From positions 3,286,001 to 3,350,000 of the forward strand of contig CM074131.1 of the NCBI GenBank assembly GCA_037178625.1: DNA of 64,000 nucleotides, written 5' to 3'. A program made the position numbers and the translations under genes. Shown one piece after another: positions 30,709 to 43,147 of the stretch (positions are counted from its first letter, which is position 1; each line of letters starts with the position of its first letter). The notes beneath the pieces were generated by a model that worked only from the letters and a program-made list of their open reading frames with translations, did no database searches and was not told the origin of the DNA. This DNA is from Skeletonema tropicum (lineage: Eukaryota; Bacillariophyta; Thalassiosirophyceae; Thalassiosirales; Thalassiosiraceae).

Positions 30709-32320
30709 GGTTGTTGAGTTTTGTTTTGACGAAGAAGGAAAAAGTGACTTTTTATGAAACGGTGTGAGGTTACCTACGTTTAGGAGTACTACCTACCTAC
30801 GTCGATGCCATCACCCAACAATTCTTACTTCTACACATCTAATACACACAGCAAGCTAAGCCAAGAAGAAAGGAAGAAGAGTCAGTTCTTCATAGAAAAA
30901 GTCAATATGTAAGAATACTTTATCATCGTGGCTAAAAACTTGACATTTAAATCTGATACAGCTCATTACTCTGACATCCAGAGCTAAGAGTATACCAGGC
31001 AGGTTAAGTGTGTGCGTATTTATCACTTAATCAGCCTATGGTCTACGATACTTTTCTTCGTCCCGCCAAGTCTCCATTTCAAGTACCACACTTCGATCGT
31101 CGATTCTGGAATTAAGCAGAAAAAACATTCCGTTAGTCCTCACATTTCATGATACACAAACAAACCTGCAAACACGATAGCTCAACCACAAGCACACAAT
31201 CAGGTCGAAGGGAACATATCACACATTGCGTCAGAGAGTACTCAGATCATCGGCACTTTCGTAAAAGTGACTAGCATTTGAGGTGTCAGAAATTGGTATT
31301 TGTTATTCGTCACACGCAATGTAATGTTCCACGACAGGTGTGCTGCAGTTCAAGACTTTTGGAATGACGACAAGGACGCATTACTTACCCCAAGTAGGTA
31401 CCTACAGGTTTGGAGATGAATGTGAGAGGAATACCCCTACACCGCAAACCTGGAGAGGAAAAGTTGATACAATGAAAAGCAAGTTAGCAAGTCATCCACG
31501 GCATCTCCGCAACAAGTATCCAATAACCACCATAACGAAGGGAATGTAATCAGTAAAGGTTATACCATGATCGTTTCACGCTATACACATCCCGCAATGT
31601 GATGTTTCGACCCTTTTGGAAGAGACAACCATTGCTTTTTGGATGGACAGACTCAAATGACCGTCGTGAGAATGTATGGATGTTGTTATCATCAATTTGC
31701 ACTCCCTTCGTTGTTTGGGTTGGCTCTCCTGTAGGCAGCTAGCTGCAGGTAGGCATTGTGTAAAAAATATGTGTTTGACTTACCCAATTGATGCTATGAG
31801 ATGAATAGAGATGCTGTCGTAAACTTTCACATGATGGCGAATCTTGGTTAGGGAGAACATGGTGTGAAGTTAGGTAGACCGCATCTGCAGCACCAATGAA
31901 AGGATCACTCATTGCGATGTCGTGGATATCCTACTATAGCTCGAGCGCAATGATGTTGATGATGGATTCTCCTGCCATCACCAAGGTGATCAAGAATGCG
32001 GCAGAGGTAGACGCGCCAGACTCATCAGCTTGACAGTCGATAAAGCTTGGCCATTATGCCCAACACATTAGCTGGCTGACCCCATCCTCAAAGGCTGATC
32101 AGTAGTAGGTCTGATGGCATATCATGTTGTTTTGATGGCAGGCGGATTGTGTGGTGTTGGATTTTGATGGTCGGCGGTCGGCGCCGGCCGCGCAAACTCT
32201 CTTTTTTGGCGCCATTTTTGGAGGCTCGCGCAAAAAAAAAATGATGACGACGATCATGAACTAACACGTGAACATTAATTCCCGTCGTCGCCACGGAAAC
32301 ACATCTAACCTACCATTATC
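30709..32320. other. 1.6-kb intergenic region
   Basis: No frame over about 70 codons is convincing on either strand. Splice-donor-like words occur on the minus strand (ggtaagt near 31388 and 31785), so a spliced non-coding RNA is conceivable but unsupported. The last 200 bases form the thioesterase upstream region. Confidence 0.4.
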
Positions 32321-33067
32321 ATGACTCTCTCGCCACTACCCAATGAAGCCGAGCAGACGGCTTACTGCCATCGAACTCCGCACGACGATAGCAGTGGTGA
32401 TGTTCTGCAATCGCCTTCTCCATCGACGGACGACAGCTCATCCAGTCCAATAGCTGAGCGTCGCTCTCAACAAAAAAGAACACTGCCGCCATGGGTGGCT
32501 GATCAGATCGAGGAATGGGGTGAGAGGGTATCACTTCCTGAATGGGATGCAGATGAGAAAATATTATTGTTAGACGAAGGTAATGATGGTGATGACGATT
32601 TCTTTTACGACTGTGATGATTATCGACAAAACAACGGGTGGAAAGGAAATGATTTATGTCATTCTGCAACTTCACCAGTCCGAATTTCACACTATGCCAT
32701 CAAGTACATAGACAACAATGGTGGTGGTGGTGTCGGAACGAAACTCACTGGAGTGGCACATTTTACACCAAAAGCCGAGTCGCATTCGGGATATTGTCAT
32801 GGCGGTTCAATGACAAGTGTGATGGATGATGTGATTGGTTGGACGTCCTTTTGTGTTAGTGGACAATGTGTACCGTGGAGTGGATTCACGGCGCAAGTGA
32901 ACGTGTCGTTGAGACGCCCAATTCCAGTTGGATCTTATTTGAAGATTGTTGGAGAGATAACAAAGACAGAGGGAAGAAAGGTCTGGATATCATCTTGTTT
33001 GGTTAGTGGAAATGACGACAATCTTGTGTATTGCACTGCGGAAGGGTTGGCCATTTTGAAGAAGTAA
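32321..33067 (+). CDS. Hotdog-fold thioesterase (PaaI/THEM4-like)
   Basis: Single exon, 248 aa. The 4HBT-type hotdog domain occupies the C-terminal 110 residues. SGYCHGGSMTSVMDDVIGW corresponds to the G.vHGG....l.D central-helix motif with the catalytic Asp (DD), and the following strands read AQVNVSLRRPIPVGSYLKIVGEI and GRKVWISSCLV. The family hydrolyses acyl-CoA or acyl-ACP thioesters. The first 120 residues are Asp/Ser-rich and unusual; no clear targeting peptide is visible, so the compartment is uncertain. Most similar in layout to eukaryotic THEM4/5-type proteins, whose substrates are medium- to long-chain acyl-CoAs, but substrate cannot be read from sequence. Confidence 0.85.
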   Translation: MTLSPLPNEAEQTAYCHRTPHDDSSGDVLQSPSPSTDDSSSSPIAERRSQQKRTLPPWVADQIEEWGERVSLPEWDADEKILLLDEGNDGDDDFFYDCDDYRQNNGWKGNDLCHSATSPVRISHYAIKYIDNNGGGGVGTKLTGVAHFTPKAESHSGYCHGGSMTSVMDDVIGWTSFCVSGQCVPWSGFTAQVNVSLRRPIPVGSYLKIVGEITKTEGRKVWISSCLVSGNDDNLVYCTAEGLAILKK

Positions 33068-35702
33068 TGTGAGAATATCATAGATGAACCATGAACCACC
33101 GATACTTGCCAGGCTTTCCAAATATTATGAAACTACTTTTATTTGCAACAGGTCAAAACACATCTCTGACCGACCGCAAATTTCGTGCAGATCCCAACAC
33201 TCAACTAGTTGCAAACTCTTCTAACCTACGTCTATGTCTAATCTACGAAAATAGGAACCACTCTTTCTCTTTCACAGAAGGACATTTTCACAAGAGGACC
33301 ACTTCCCTGTCAAAAAAGTTAGCCAACTGCCAAACTCTCTCCAATTTTCGTGAGCGTGAGCACTAATTCTAATTACTGAAGGATGAATGGCTAATAGGTA
33401 CTCTGAGTTTTGTTGCAACTAACATGCATAATGTCTATAGCGATAAGTACCTATGGTAGTTAGCTGAGGTGAGAAAATTTTTAACATTTATTTCAAGGAA
33501 GGCTGCAGACCTGGATCTCTCTAGAGAGAGGCCTCGAGAGGCTCTCTAGAGATAAATAGAGAGAGCTACAATAGGGTAGAGAGCTAGCATAGAGACTAGT
33601 GATTAGGAGTAACTAATAGTCTTAGTAGCGACATGTCTTCTAATAGTATTTGCCCCTTCAATAGTTGTCCTTGTCTGCGGACTCTCACCACCACCCACGA
33701 ATCAAAGTGGGACGGCGGACAGACGGTTCATGCATCATCATCCACCTTCTCATTCTTTTTTTAGAGGGGCAAAATCGACCTAAACCATGGGATTATTGCC
33801 GTAGTAATGATACTACACACCTCTAATTCACCCCTCATGTGGACCCCTCTTGATATGTTCCTCTTCACACTCTTTTGAATCACATATCCAGAGGGGTCCA
33901 CATGAGGGGTAAATGAGATAGTGATTTATGGCACCACTAAGATGAGAGCTGCCACTTGCACAGGACCCTCATCCCCACCTTATCCTTATAGATAACAATC
34001 TGTTGTGAGTGAACACATGTCAAATAGCCCGTATTCTGCTTCTATCTTACTTTATAAAACTTTTGACTACCCAATAAGTCTGTGGTTCTTAGTATTCATG
34101 CCAAAGGGGTGTATAAGCGGGGCAAAATTCTACATAAAAATTGCCAATTCGCAATGATACAGGAGTCTCCTGACATTGTACCAGATTCCACCCCCATCGA
34201 CTTTGGTTTATCTCATCCTTCATCTAGTTAGTATCACGGCTCATCCGCATTTATCGGCGAAAAGTCAGCGTAACCCCACATAATGGCGATCAGCATCCCA
34301 AAGTATTAGCTCCAATTAGAACTTGTATTGTTGTCTGATCCGGTCTCTATCCAACAATATCTCTGATGCGGATCAATCCTCTGCGCTATCGGTTACATAT
34401 AAGCAATATAGAGGCGACTGGGATGAAATAAATGATGTTTGGATCATGTCATCGCATTGTAACACCGTCGTATGAAACGTTATCAAAATTCGATGACACG
34501 TCGGTGGTGCATGTCGAACCCAGTGGAGTGTATTCAGAGTTGTCGAGCCGGAAATCAGCCAAGACGACTCCATTATACTCTTGGATGAAGTTGACGTCGA
34601 TGAATGGTGTTTGTATGACTTCTCTACATCACTATATCCCCGATCATCGGGACCGGTGACACGATGATACGCCGATAAAAAGGCCGCTGCCAGGGACTGT
34701 ATATTATGCACCTATCTCATACTCCAATGTAACTATGTTGTCAATTTATATTTCAAAGACATAATAGAAGAGATATTCCTCGACGTACAGAAGTGAGGTC
34801 GTCGAAGTGGCGATGATTTTGATAGGGCGAAGTGACGGCTATCATCGTGGTGAACTGTGGTGAACTATATATAGCTAGCTTTGGGTGGAGGTGGAAAAAT
34901 CTTTCCTCATTTCCTGTCCGACCGCGTTTTATTGGGAAGTAGGAATTCAGTATGTTTAATTCCTACGTAGCCCATGTAAGGACCTTGTCAAATTTCCACA
35001 TTTTGGAGGATGGTGCTCTCCTGAGAGAGCAGCTGTATTGTATGTAAAATAAGATATAGTATCGATATTCAATACATATACTCTCTCTCTAGAGAAGAGG
35101 TACCTGGCGTTCGCTATCCGGGAGCTGGGAGCGGGCAGCTGCCAGCACGGAGACGCAAGACGCAATCTTCATGGGAGTAAAACGGACTGGTACTTCGGAA
35201 AACCATATGGGGTACCTAAACCCGATCGCTTTTCTAGAAGAGCTAAACCTTAACTATACTTATATATCTATACTTGTATGTAATAGAAATTTTAGAAAGC
35301 GCAACGAAGAGTTAAACCCTAAATAATATACTATTCGTATAGTCAACTTCAACTTTCTACCAACCCCATTCAAACACACACAGTGTAAAACTTCACATGT
35401 GCAGAAATCAATCATTTACAACATTTGTTCTCCTTCAAGACTTCTACACTGTATGCGTGGATCTAAAAGTGCATGCGTGATCGTATAGCTATGCTTACTT
35501 CCACGCTCTCTATCACTTTTCTCTATCACTTTTAGATAGAGAAAGTACCTGAACCCTGAACAAATTCTACCCAGAGATAGCAGATTGAAAATCGCATTCC
35601 GATTGCACTTGCCTGGTGGGAGGAATAAGCAAATATACGTGTTACACCGCAAACCTAACAACTTAACGCAAACGCTGCCAAATTGCCGTGGGTGGGCTAA
35701 AG
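33068..35702. other. 2.6-kb intergenic region with hairpins
   Basis: No gene supported. Besides the strong hairpin at 33826-33914, there is a CTCTCTAGAGAG-type palindrome at about 33515-33553, and more ctctctctagagaag sequence near 35083-35098. The dispersed word taattcctacgta occurs at about 34958. The final part is the upstream region of the AAA/TPR gene. Confidence 0.5.
33826..33914. repeat. Near-perfect hairpin, 33-nt arms
   Basis: Left arm 33826-33858 (attcacccctcatgtggacc...) and right arm 33882-33914 pair at 31 of 33 positions around a 23-nt loop. Outside the arms pairing is lost. This is the strongest free-standing hairpin in the window and lies in gene-free DNA. Confidence 0.85.
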
Positions 35703-38700
35703 ATGGTCACGATGGAACCCATCCCCCTCTCGCAATGGATGCCGAGTAGATGGGCAACCATAAAGACTGCCGGAGACGCTGTCAAAGAAAGGGTTTCCAC
35801 TTGGCCAAGGGAAGTCGCTGATGTCGCCAAGGGAGAGTTTCATATCAACGGTGATAGCAGCAAAATTGAAGAGTCGTCTGAGAAGATCTATTATCAAAAT
35901 GCCGTGGTCGTAGCTTACCTCCTCGTGCACCACATCATGTGCGCAGTGTCGCCGCCGGGGAATGCAAATGGCTCCGTTAAAATTAATGTTGACCCCAATA
36001 CAATCAAAGTCATGTTTGCGGCCGAGGAAGATTTTGCATCGCAGAAATGCTCACTGGATCGTGTGAGCGTCGTCCTCGAGCCAAGCACAGGCAATGATAA
36101 GCCCAGCTCGATTTTTTATTCACTTGGGGAGGTGCTATTAGAATTATTCACCCGGAGCGAAGCGATTTCCCCGCAGTGTCGGACAATTCTCCTATCCCGT
36201 CGCGATAGTCTAGATGAACGCCGCGATAATGCAAACTGTGAAGCGGACACTTTCGATTCCTTTCAGGATACGATGCAGAGGGCTCTTTTGTTTTTAGACT
36301 TGGAGGAAGGAGGGGGGGATACAATGATGGATGACTTGTATGAATTGCCCGAAAAACGAATGTCGATGACACCGAGTGCGTTTTCAACCATATGTGTCAG
36401 CTATCCCACTCTCCCTATGGCCATTTGCAGACTCATCGCAGATGTAATGGAGGGGAAGAATGGGGTTCCTCTGACCAAGACATCATTTACGTCTCTGGAG
36501 GAAGTTCTTGACGATTTGAAACGCATGATGTTTGAGCCTGACATATATTTATGTAACCCATCCGATCCAAAGATAAACTTTGGAAGTAGACTATACGGTA
36601 GAGAAGAAGAAATATCTACGATTCTGTCAGTTGCTGATGGCATCTCTTCGAGGCAAGGTTCTGGGGCGCTTGAAATTATCAGTGTCCATGGATATTCTGG
36701 ATCAGGCAAGTCATTTTTGGTCAACCAAATAGGGAGATATCTATCCACAAAAGGCTGGATCTTTTTGGATGGAAAGTTTGATAGAATGAGACATGGCGAT
36801 GCTGCCCTCTCTGTGATTATATCCGCATTTGATCAGTATTTTGTCAACATGGAATCCATCAAGTTTAGGGGGAAAGCCGATGATATAAGTTACTGTAATC
36901 AAGTGACTACCAAGATAATGGAAGCACTTGGCTCAGATGGAGTTGATTCTCTCTCTCGTGTCATTCCCAGCCTTAATAGACTGGTTGGAAATGAAATCAC
37001 AGAAAAAACCAACATCGTTCGGACGGGAGAAGAATCTACCATGTACGAACAGCGCATTGGGTATTTACTGTGTGCCTTAGTAGACGCAATCTTGAGTGTG
37101 GGCCGTCCAATGTTGCTTCTCTATGATGTCACCACACAATGGTCAGGAGTTGTACACTCTCAATTCATTGAAAAACTTCTGAAGCACATAGCAGATCGAA
37201 CATCATCGAGAAAGAATCTCCTTTTCATAGAATGCTGTGGCAAAAAAGGGTTGGAAGGGTTAGATAATTCCACCATCGCCTCTTATGATTCCATCAACGT
37301 TTCAAGAATTGATGTTGGCGAATTTTCGAAGCCATCCTTAAATGATGCAATATCACATGCACTCTGCCTTCCACCTCGTGTTACTGCACCTCTTTCTGAG
37401 ATTATACACATCAAGACCATGGGAAATATTATGTTTGTCATAGAATTCATGAAATCTCTGGAGAAGTCAAAGATGTTGACATATAATTTATCTGAGCGAC
37501 AATGGGTGTGGGATACTGATATCGTTCCGCTTCAAAGAATTTCAGATAGTGTAGCTGGTCTGTTGATGAGCAAACTTCTCAATTTGGACAAGAATGTCCT
37601 CGACTGCTTGATAATGGCTTCGTGTTTCGGGACTCAAGTCAACATGCCGATAATGGAGCTTCTCGAAGGGTTGAGAGGAGTCACGAATGTTCGTGCCAAC
37701 CTCGATATAGGGGTCGAAGAAGGGATTCTCGAGAAAGCTGGACCGCTCTACATGTTCTCCCATAATTCACTTCAACAAACGGTGTATGGGATCACCCCCC
37801 AAAACAGCCGAAATCAACTACATCTTGATATCGGATCCACGCTTATATCCAAAAGTGCTTGCGCGCCCCAAGAAGTCATCGAAGAATTGTTTTCAGTCGC
37901 TCTTTCTCACATCAACAGATCTTTGCCCAGTGGTGAAAGCGGCGATTCTAATGAGATCAACCTATCACCTTCTCAACGAGGTGTTTTTGCTAAACTGAAC
38001 CTAAAAGCTGGCCAGAAAGCAATCAGCAACAGTGCAGACTTTGCTCTTGCAAAATTTCATCTCAATGCGGGAATGGCTTTCCTACCTGAACACTTCTGGC
38101 AAAGTCAGTACGATCTTGCGTTCAATTTGCATATTGAGTATGCTAACGCTCTCCTTGTTCAACGTGAATACGAAGAATTAGATACCCATTGCAAGGCTCT
38201 GCTCTTGAAGGCAAGTTGTGTCGAAGACCAAATCAAAATTCACGAGCTTTTGATTGCATATCTCTTTCGGTCAGGTAAATTTCCGGAAGCTTTGGAACAT
38301 GTGCGTTCTGTACTAGACACGCTTGGCTTCCCCCTCCCTACCTCCGTAGACAAAGATACTGTAAGAGCTGTGCTAGAAGCACTTCGAAATGCAGCAGCAG
38401 GCTTCACACCGGAGCAAATGCGTACATTTCCATTGATGACCGAGGATGTGCCAAAACAAGCAATGAAAATAATGGGCAGCGTCCCTATTCTGCTTACCTT
38501 TTCTTCGCCCACCTTTGCAGCAATGATTGCATGTCAGATGACTCAGCTGACTATACAGCACGGCCTGTGTGCAGAGTCTGCAGTAGCTTTCGGGAACTTG
38601 GGATTTGCCATCAACTCTGTCTTGAAAGATTATCACTGCGGGTATGCAATGGGGATGTTGGGGTTGACAATTTTCCAACGATTCAAGTCAAACACGCTCA

Positions 38701-39895
38701 TCCTCAAAACTTACCTACCCGTCTTCGGCTTCCTTAAATCGTGGAAAGTGAGTTACTTGCATTTATTTACAGTGTATTTTTTTTATTTTGATGTTATTGT
38801 TTCCTAATACACACGCACTTGTAGGAGCCATTACAAGCATGCAGCGAAGGTCTTAGTTATGCTGTTCATGAGGGATCCCTTGCTGGGGATCGTGGATCTG
38901 TGTAAGTTTTGCTTCGTTTTGATCAGTCGAAAGTTGACGAATCAAATGTTTACCAGCTTGATTGAGCTAACTCTTTTGAACAAACTTTACTGATACTTTT
39001 TCGTTCGTTACAGAGCTCTAGCAAAAGCTGTCCTCAACAGACATCTTCTAGTGAATGGATGCAAATTATCTGAGCTACGCATGAAGCAAGAGAGTCTATG
39101 CCGAGAAATGGTGAGATTAGCTCTTCGTATTTGCAATATTATTCTTTAGATCAACCACTAATTCAGGCCTATCTCTTTCACTTGAAGATGTATAATAAAC
39201 AAGAAAAGAAGTTCGGGGCATTTTTCTACCAGTCTCTGGGGGATTTGTATGTCATCCTAACCTTAATTGGTGAACCTGACGACCGCATTGCTTCCATTTT
39301 CATTTCACGCGAAGAATGTGAAAAGGCAATGTTGGAAATTTATTCTTCTACAAAAAATGCATCTATTCTTCAGCTTTTCTATTATCACCGCTTTATACAA
39401 TCTTTCACTGCTAGGGATTTCAATGCAGCACTAAAGTACTGCGAAGAATACGACAAACTTGGTAATGGAATAATTTCGAGAATTACTGACGTTCCAGTAG
39501 GATTGTTGTCGGGGGTCATTGCTTTTATACTTGCAAGGAAGACGAAGCAAGATGGATTGTTTGAAATAGGCGAGCACCGCCGCATGTCATTTCAGATGTG
39601 GGCAGATCATGGGAGTAAATGGAACGCTGAGAATAAAGCACTGATACTTCAGGCGGAAAAGTATTATACCACTGGAAACTTTGACGAAGCCAAAGCATCG
39701 TATGAGGCTTCAATCAAGTCAGCAAGAGAGCACAAATTCATCCACGAAGAGGCGCTGGGGTATGAGCTCTATGGCATCTTCCGCATCGAGACAGGCCACC
39801 ATGAAAACGGGAAAGAGCTTCTCAAGATGGCACAATCGTTATACGCTGAGTGGGGTGCATTGAAAAAAGCGTCGGAAGTGTTCCATCTCATGTGA
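35703..39895 (+). CDS. Large AAA-ATPase/TPR signalling protein with degenerate kinase-like N-terminus
   Basis: Four exons (35703-38747, 38825-38901, 39014-39110, 39167-39895) give about 1315 aa. The N-terminal 270 residues contain SIFYSLGEVLLELFTR, like the C-lobe of a protein kinase, but no catalytic loop. Next comes an AAA_16-type ATPase: LYGREEEI, Walker A GYSGSGKS near residues 329-336, and a hydrophobic Walker B-like strand (PMLLLYDV). The rest is helical with TPR-like repeats, ending EALGYELYGIFRIETGHHENGKELL. The arrangement kinase-like, then ATPase, then TPR is known from large histidine-kinase or cyclase-linked proteins expanded in diatoms; here no histidine kinase or cyclase domain follows. 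Introns are 77, 112 and 56 nt. A second ATG at 35712 could also start translation. Confidence 0.82.
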
Positions 39896-40197
39896 TGTAG
39901 ACATAAAAAAATTATCATAATGTTTGTACCCAGTGTCTGCATAAAACAGATTGTTGTAGATGTACCTGAATAACTCAACGCCTTACTAAATGTAGATGAT
40001 GGGGCGTGCCTATATGTTCAGATTTGAAGAGGATTCCTCTGATTTGACACGTAAAGTTTTACCCAATACAGTGTGAATAGGACTCCACTATTAGTCCTGC
40101 GTCAACTGATAAACTGATTAACTTCATATCATTACAATTTAATTCTATAGCTAAGATATTCATGACGGGATGCTACTTGTACTTACTAAATCATCTT
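39896..40197. other. Short convergent intergenic region
   Basis: About 300 bp between two 3' ends. I see nothing beyond AT-rich presumed untranslated sequence. Confidence 0.5.
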
Positions 40198-41406
40198 TCA
40201 TACATTAGGTATCAGATCGCTCGAGCCCTCGTCACTGACGCTCAAAACTTTCCTTGACTTTTTCACCACAGAGGCTGGTGCAGGAGCACCAAGAAGTAAA
40301 GCTAGTGCGCTCCATGAAAGTGTTGAATCGGCTGCCTCTTTGACACTTATTTTCTTGTAGACATCTTCACATGTGAGGCCTTGAGCTTCTTCGATGTCAG
40401 GGACAATGAAGAGACTATTATCGGAATCATTTAAGTCAGATTCGTCAAACGATATTTCATTCAGATCAGGAGCACCTTCGCCTAATGACAATGATGAATC
40501 TACAGAAATGCAGTTTCCATTGTCTAAAGGAAGATCCGGAATGTCTTCACAAACAGCGTCCATTTCCCAAAGATCATTTTGTTTCATCTTGCCACCAGCC
40601 TGTCTTGTGACAGGCGATGGAGCTTGGCTGCCCAGCACTGCAGCTAGTGCACACCACGCCATGGCAGAGTCGACATCTTTCCTGCTAGTGACTTGTTCCG
40701 CACAAAGCAAAGAGTCTGTTTCATCGAGCTCAGCCAAGTCAGAGATGCTGAGTGAAGCATCTTCATTGGCATTGCTGCTTTCTTCTGTTGTGGACAGACC
40801 TCTTTGCTCATTGATGACTTGCTCATGACCCTCATTGCTTGCGGCGGTGCCTCCACTTAAGCTCTGTGTAGGCGGTAACCCACCAGGACTCTTGACGAAG
40901 GCTAAAAAGTGTTTATAGTCAATATCGTCATCGTCTGATGGGCAAGACTTGTGTTCCTCGACCGCGCGTGTGTGCCGACGCGACTTCCTTGGCTGCCGAC
41001 GCGACTTGCCTGATGTGATAATGCGGCGATGAGTAACAGCCGACGGCTGCACCACTTCAGCAGAAGCCGAGGAGGAGGTCTTGATGGTATTAGACGCAGC
41101 AGTTGACGGTGTTTTTCTGTCACATCGAGGTTGTTTAGGAACACACTTCAAGTTGGCGCCGACATCTTTCCTGCTATCACCACAAGAAGGAGTACCCATC
41201 GACAAAAATGCAGAAGGTTTCTTTCTTTCGGATGCATCACGGCAACCAAAGAGGGTAAGAAACCCATTAAGCCACCCGTCGCATAGGCGGCTTAGGACGT
41301 CTTGGTGGGGTCTTCCCATCGTCTTCGATTGATGTGATAAAGGACGTAATTCGCAGAAGTATTGTTGAAGTATGTAAGTACTGCTAACAAAACCTGCCGT
41401 TGCCAT
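40198..41406 (-). CDS. Hypothetical protein with two W-ALA-LLG repeats
   Basis: A 402-aa single-exon frame from the first ATG (MATAGF); a later start at 41319 (MGRPHQDVL) is also plausible. A motif occurs twice: DVDSAMAWCALAAVLGSQAP and EAADSTLSWSALALLLGAPA, about 110 residues apart, each followed by a basic stretch. The intervening sequence is acidic and Ser-rich with two DLNEISFDESDLNDSD-like patches; the N-terminal third is basic with a KSRRQPRKSRR segment that could be a nuclear signal. No domain is recognised. The repeated hydrophobic motif looks like a short docking helix. Confidence 0.6.
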   Translation of the reverse strand: MATAGFVSSTYILQQYFCELRPLSHQSKTMGRPHQDVLSRLCDGWLNGFLTLFGCRDASERKKPSAFLSMGTPSCGDSRKDVGANLKCVPKQPRCDRKTPSTAASNTIKTSSSASAEVVQPSAVTHRRIITSGKSRRQPRKSRRHTRAVEEHKSCPSDDDDIDYKHFLAFVKSPGGLPPTQSLSGGTAASNEGHEQVINEQRGLSTTEESSNANEDASLSISDLAELDETDSLLCAEQVTSRKDVDSAMAWCALAAVLGSQAPSPVTRQAGGKMKQNDLWEMDAVCEDIPDLPLDNGNCISVDSSLSLGEGAPDLNEISFDESDLNDSDNSLFIVPDIEEAQGLTCEDVYKKISVKEAADSTLSWSALALLLGAPAPASVVKKSRKVLSVSDEGSSDLIPNV

Positions 41407-42285
41407 GTGCCAGAGCCGAGCACAGCTGTCGAAGGATTGTTTCAATGTCGATGTGCCAACACGTCATATTCACGACGGTTCACGGTTCACGGCGTCTCTG
41501 AGACTTTTTCTTGAAAAAGTCTCAAAAAGTCTCACGATGTGACACGTTAACTATGACGAACTTGCTGATTATTTGTCTTACGTATTTGTGTCTTTAAGTA
41601 TTTGTGTCGACTACTATCATGTGATAAAAAAGAAGAAAAATGACGAGAGACTTTACCGGTCAAAGTACGAGACGGCGACCGTTGTGATGTACCTCTTTAT
41701 GGAAATTCTGAACCAGATGCCTACGAGCTTCTCCAATAAGCTTCAACTTATTATCGCTTTAGAGCGTTCTTGTATCTACATTGAGAAAAGAGGAAGGTGG
41801 ATGGAAATTTGCCCAAGTTTTATGACGTTCCATCCAGCCTGCTTGTGTATCTTGTCTCCAAGGCCCAGCAGACGTACGATGTCGAGAGAAGCTGCTGTTC
41901 TGAAGCAAGTAACAGTACCATACTATCACGAAAAACATCAAGATGCAGACAATCAAGAGAGCTTGCCAAAAACCAATTTCTTTAAAGTAGGTTTAAGTAC
42001 GCAAAACTGTTATCACATGAATAATTGTCTCATAATGGGTAAAGTAATTCAATGGTAATGTGCACCACAGCTCATCAAGAGACGACTGTGGGATGATGAG
42101 ATGAAAACCTGAGCTGCGGTTCTCCTCATCAGAGCAGGCTGGGTTCTCTGCTCGTTTCGCTTTTTTGGGGCCAGTGGCCCTATCCTTCCTTGCCATTTAT
42201 CTATAACGACTGATGAAAGGTGATATCTACTGCAACTACAGATAATGTTGTCTGACATAGACAAACTCCTACACACTGAGAGTGT
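41407..42285. other. Intergenic; one doubtful frame
   Basis: A 161-codon open frame (41573-42058, plus) starts with TTG and has no family features; two other frames overlap it. I do not call it a gene. The region lies between the 3' end of FCP and the 5' end of the hypothetical protein. Confidence 0.4.
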
Positions 42286-43147
42286 TTAGATATCGTACCA
42301 GATGTGGTAAGAGAATTGTCCCTCGAAAGGAATCATAGGGTTTCCAGCGTATGGAATGGCAATATCATTCAATGCAGGGACAGATCCAGGGATCTTGTCG
42401 GCACACAAAAAGCCGAAGATACCGAGCTGAGCAAGACGTCCATTGTTGAGTTCAGCGGTGAGGCGACGTTCTTTGGTTTCTTCCGACATGTTCTTGTTGA
42501 AGCCAAAAGGATCATAGAGGTCTGCGAAACCAAGGAAAGATATTTTAGTTAGAATGAGAACATTTGAAGCATTGGCAATTGGATAGCCTGAAAGACTCGC
42601 AAACCACGCAGTACTCACCCAAAACAAAGTGAACATTGTCTCTGAACAAAGTAAAAGGAGGGTACTTTCCAACTTGCCTTCCTTTCGTGTAGTGAGGCAT
42701 GGCTCCTCCACCTCCGCACTCATCCCAAAGCTCGAGCATCGAGATAACAGCGAAAATTTGCCACTTGGCCGCCTCAGGAATAGCATCCCATTGAGCCTCA
42801 GGGACAAGGTCGGGAGATGGATGAGGTGATCCGTCAAGAGTCTGGGCCCATGGGAAGACAAAGTTAGATTGAACAATGTACCCTACGAAAGCAAACATGG
42901 CAATACGGCCGTGCTTGATTTCACTCTGACGAAGCCAAGCAATGGTAGCTTCATTGCCCTTTCCCCAGAAGTCTTGATCGGCAAGGTTGAGTGGATCATA
43001 GTATTTTATGGTAGGGTTGGCTTTGGTGGCAAGTGCTTCGAGATCAGCCTTGGTCTCGGAAAGCTGGGAGGTGGGTGCCTTGCCGACTTGGGCGGGGGCA
43101 AAGGCTGCAGCTGATGCGGCGAGGGTGGTGAGAACAGCGAGCTTCAT
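42286..43147 (-). CDS. Fucoxanthin-chlorophyll a/c light-harvesting protein
   Basis: Two exons (43147-42619 and 42521-42286, intron about 97 nt) give about 254 aa. FCPs bind chlorophyll a/c and fucoxanthin in the thylakoid antenna. The leader MKLAVLTTLAASAAA|FAPAQ has the Phe-containing junction (ASAFAP type) needed for import into secondary plastids. The chlorophyll-binding helix motifs are EIKHGRIAMFAFVGY (residues about 76-90) and ELNNGRLAQLGIFGFL (about 200-215), with a middle helix around KWQIFAVISMLELW. The aspartate of LDLYDPFGFN is split by the intron. The long stretch before helix 1 (KYYDPLNLAD..FW) is typical. The subfamily (Lhcf, Lhcr or Lhcq) cannot be settled by eye. Divergent from the PDK-type kinase. 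Confidence 0.95.

Noticed and set aside
31388..31800. Possible spliced non-coding RNA on the minus strand (two gtaagt-type words)
   Set aside because: Splice-donor words alone occur by chance; there is no paired acceptor context or coding support.
41573..42058. 161-codon plus-strand frame
   Set aside because: Starts with TTG, no family features, and overlapping frames are also open; not supported as a gene.
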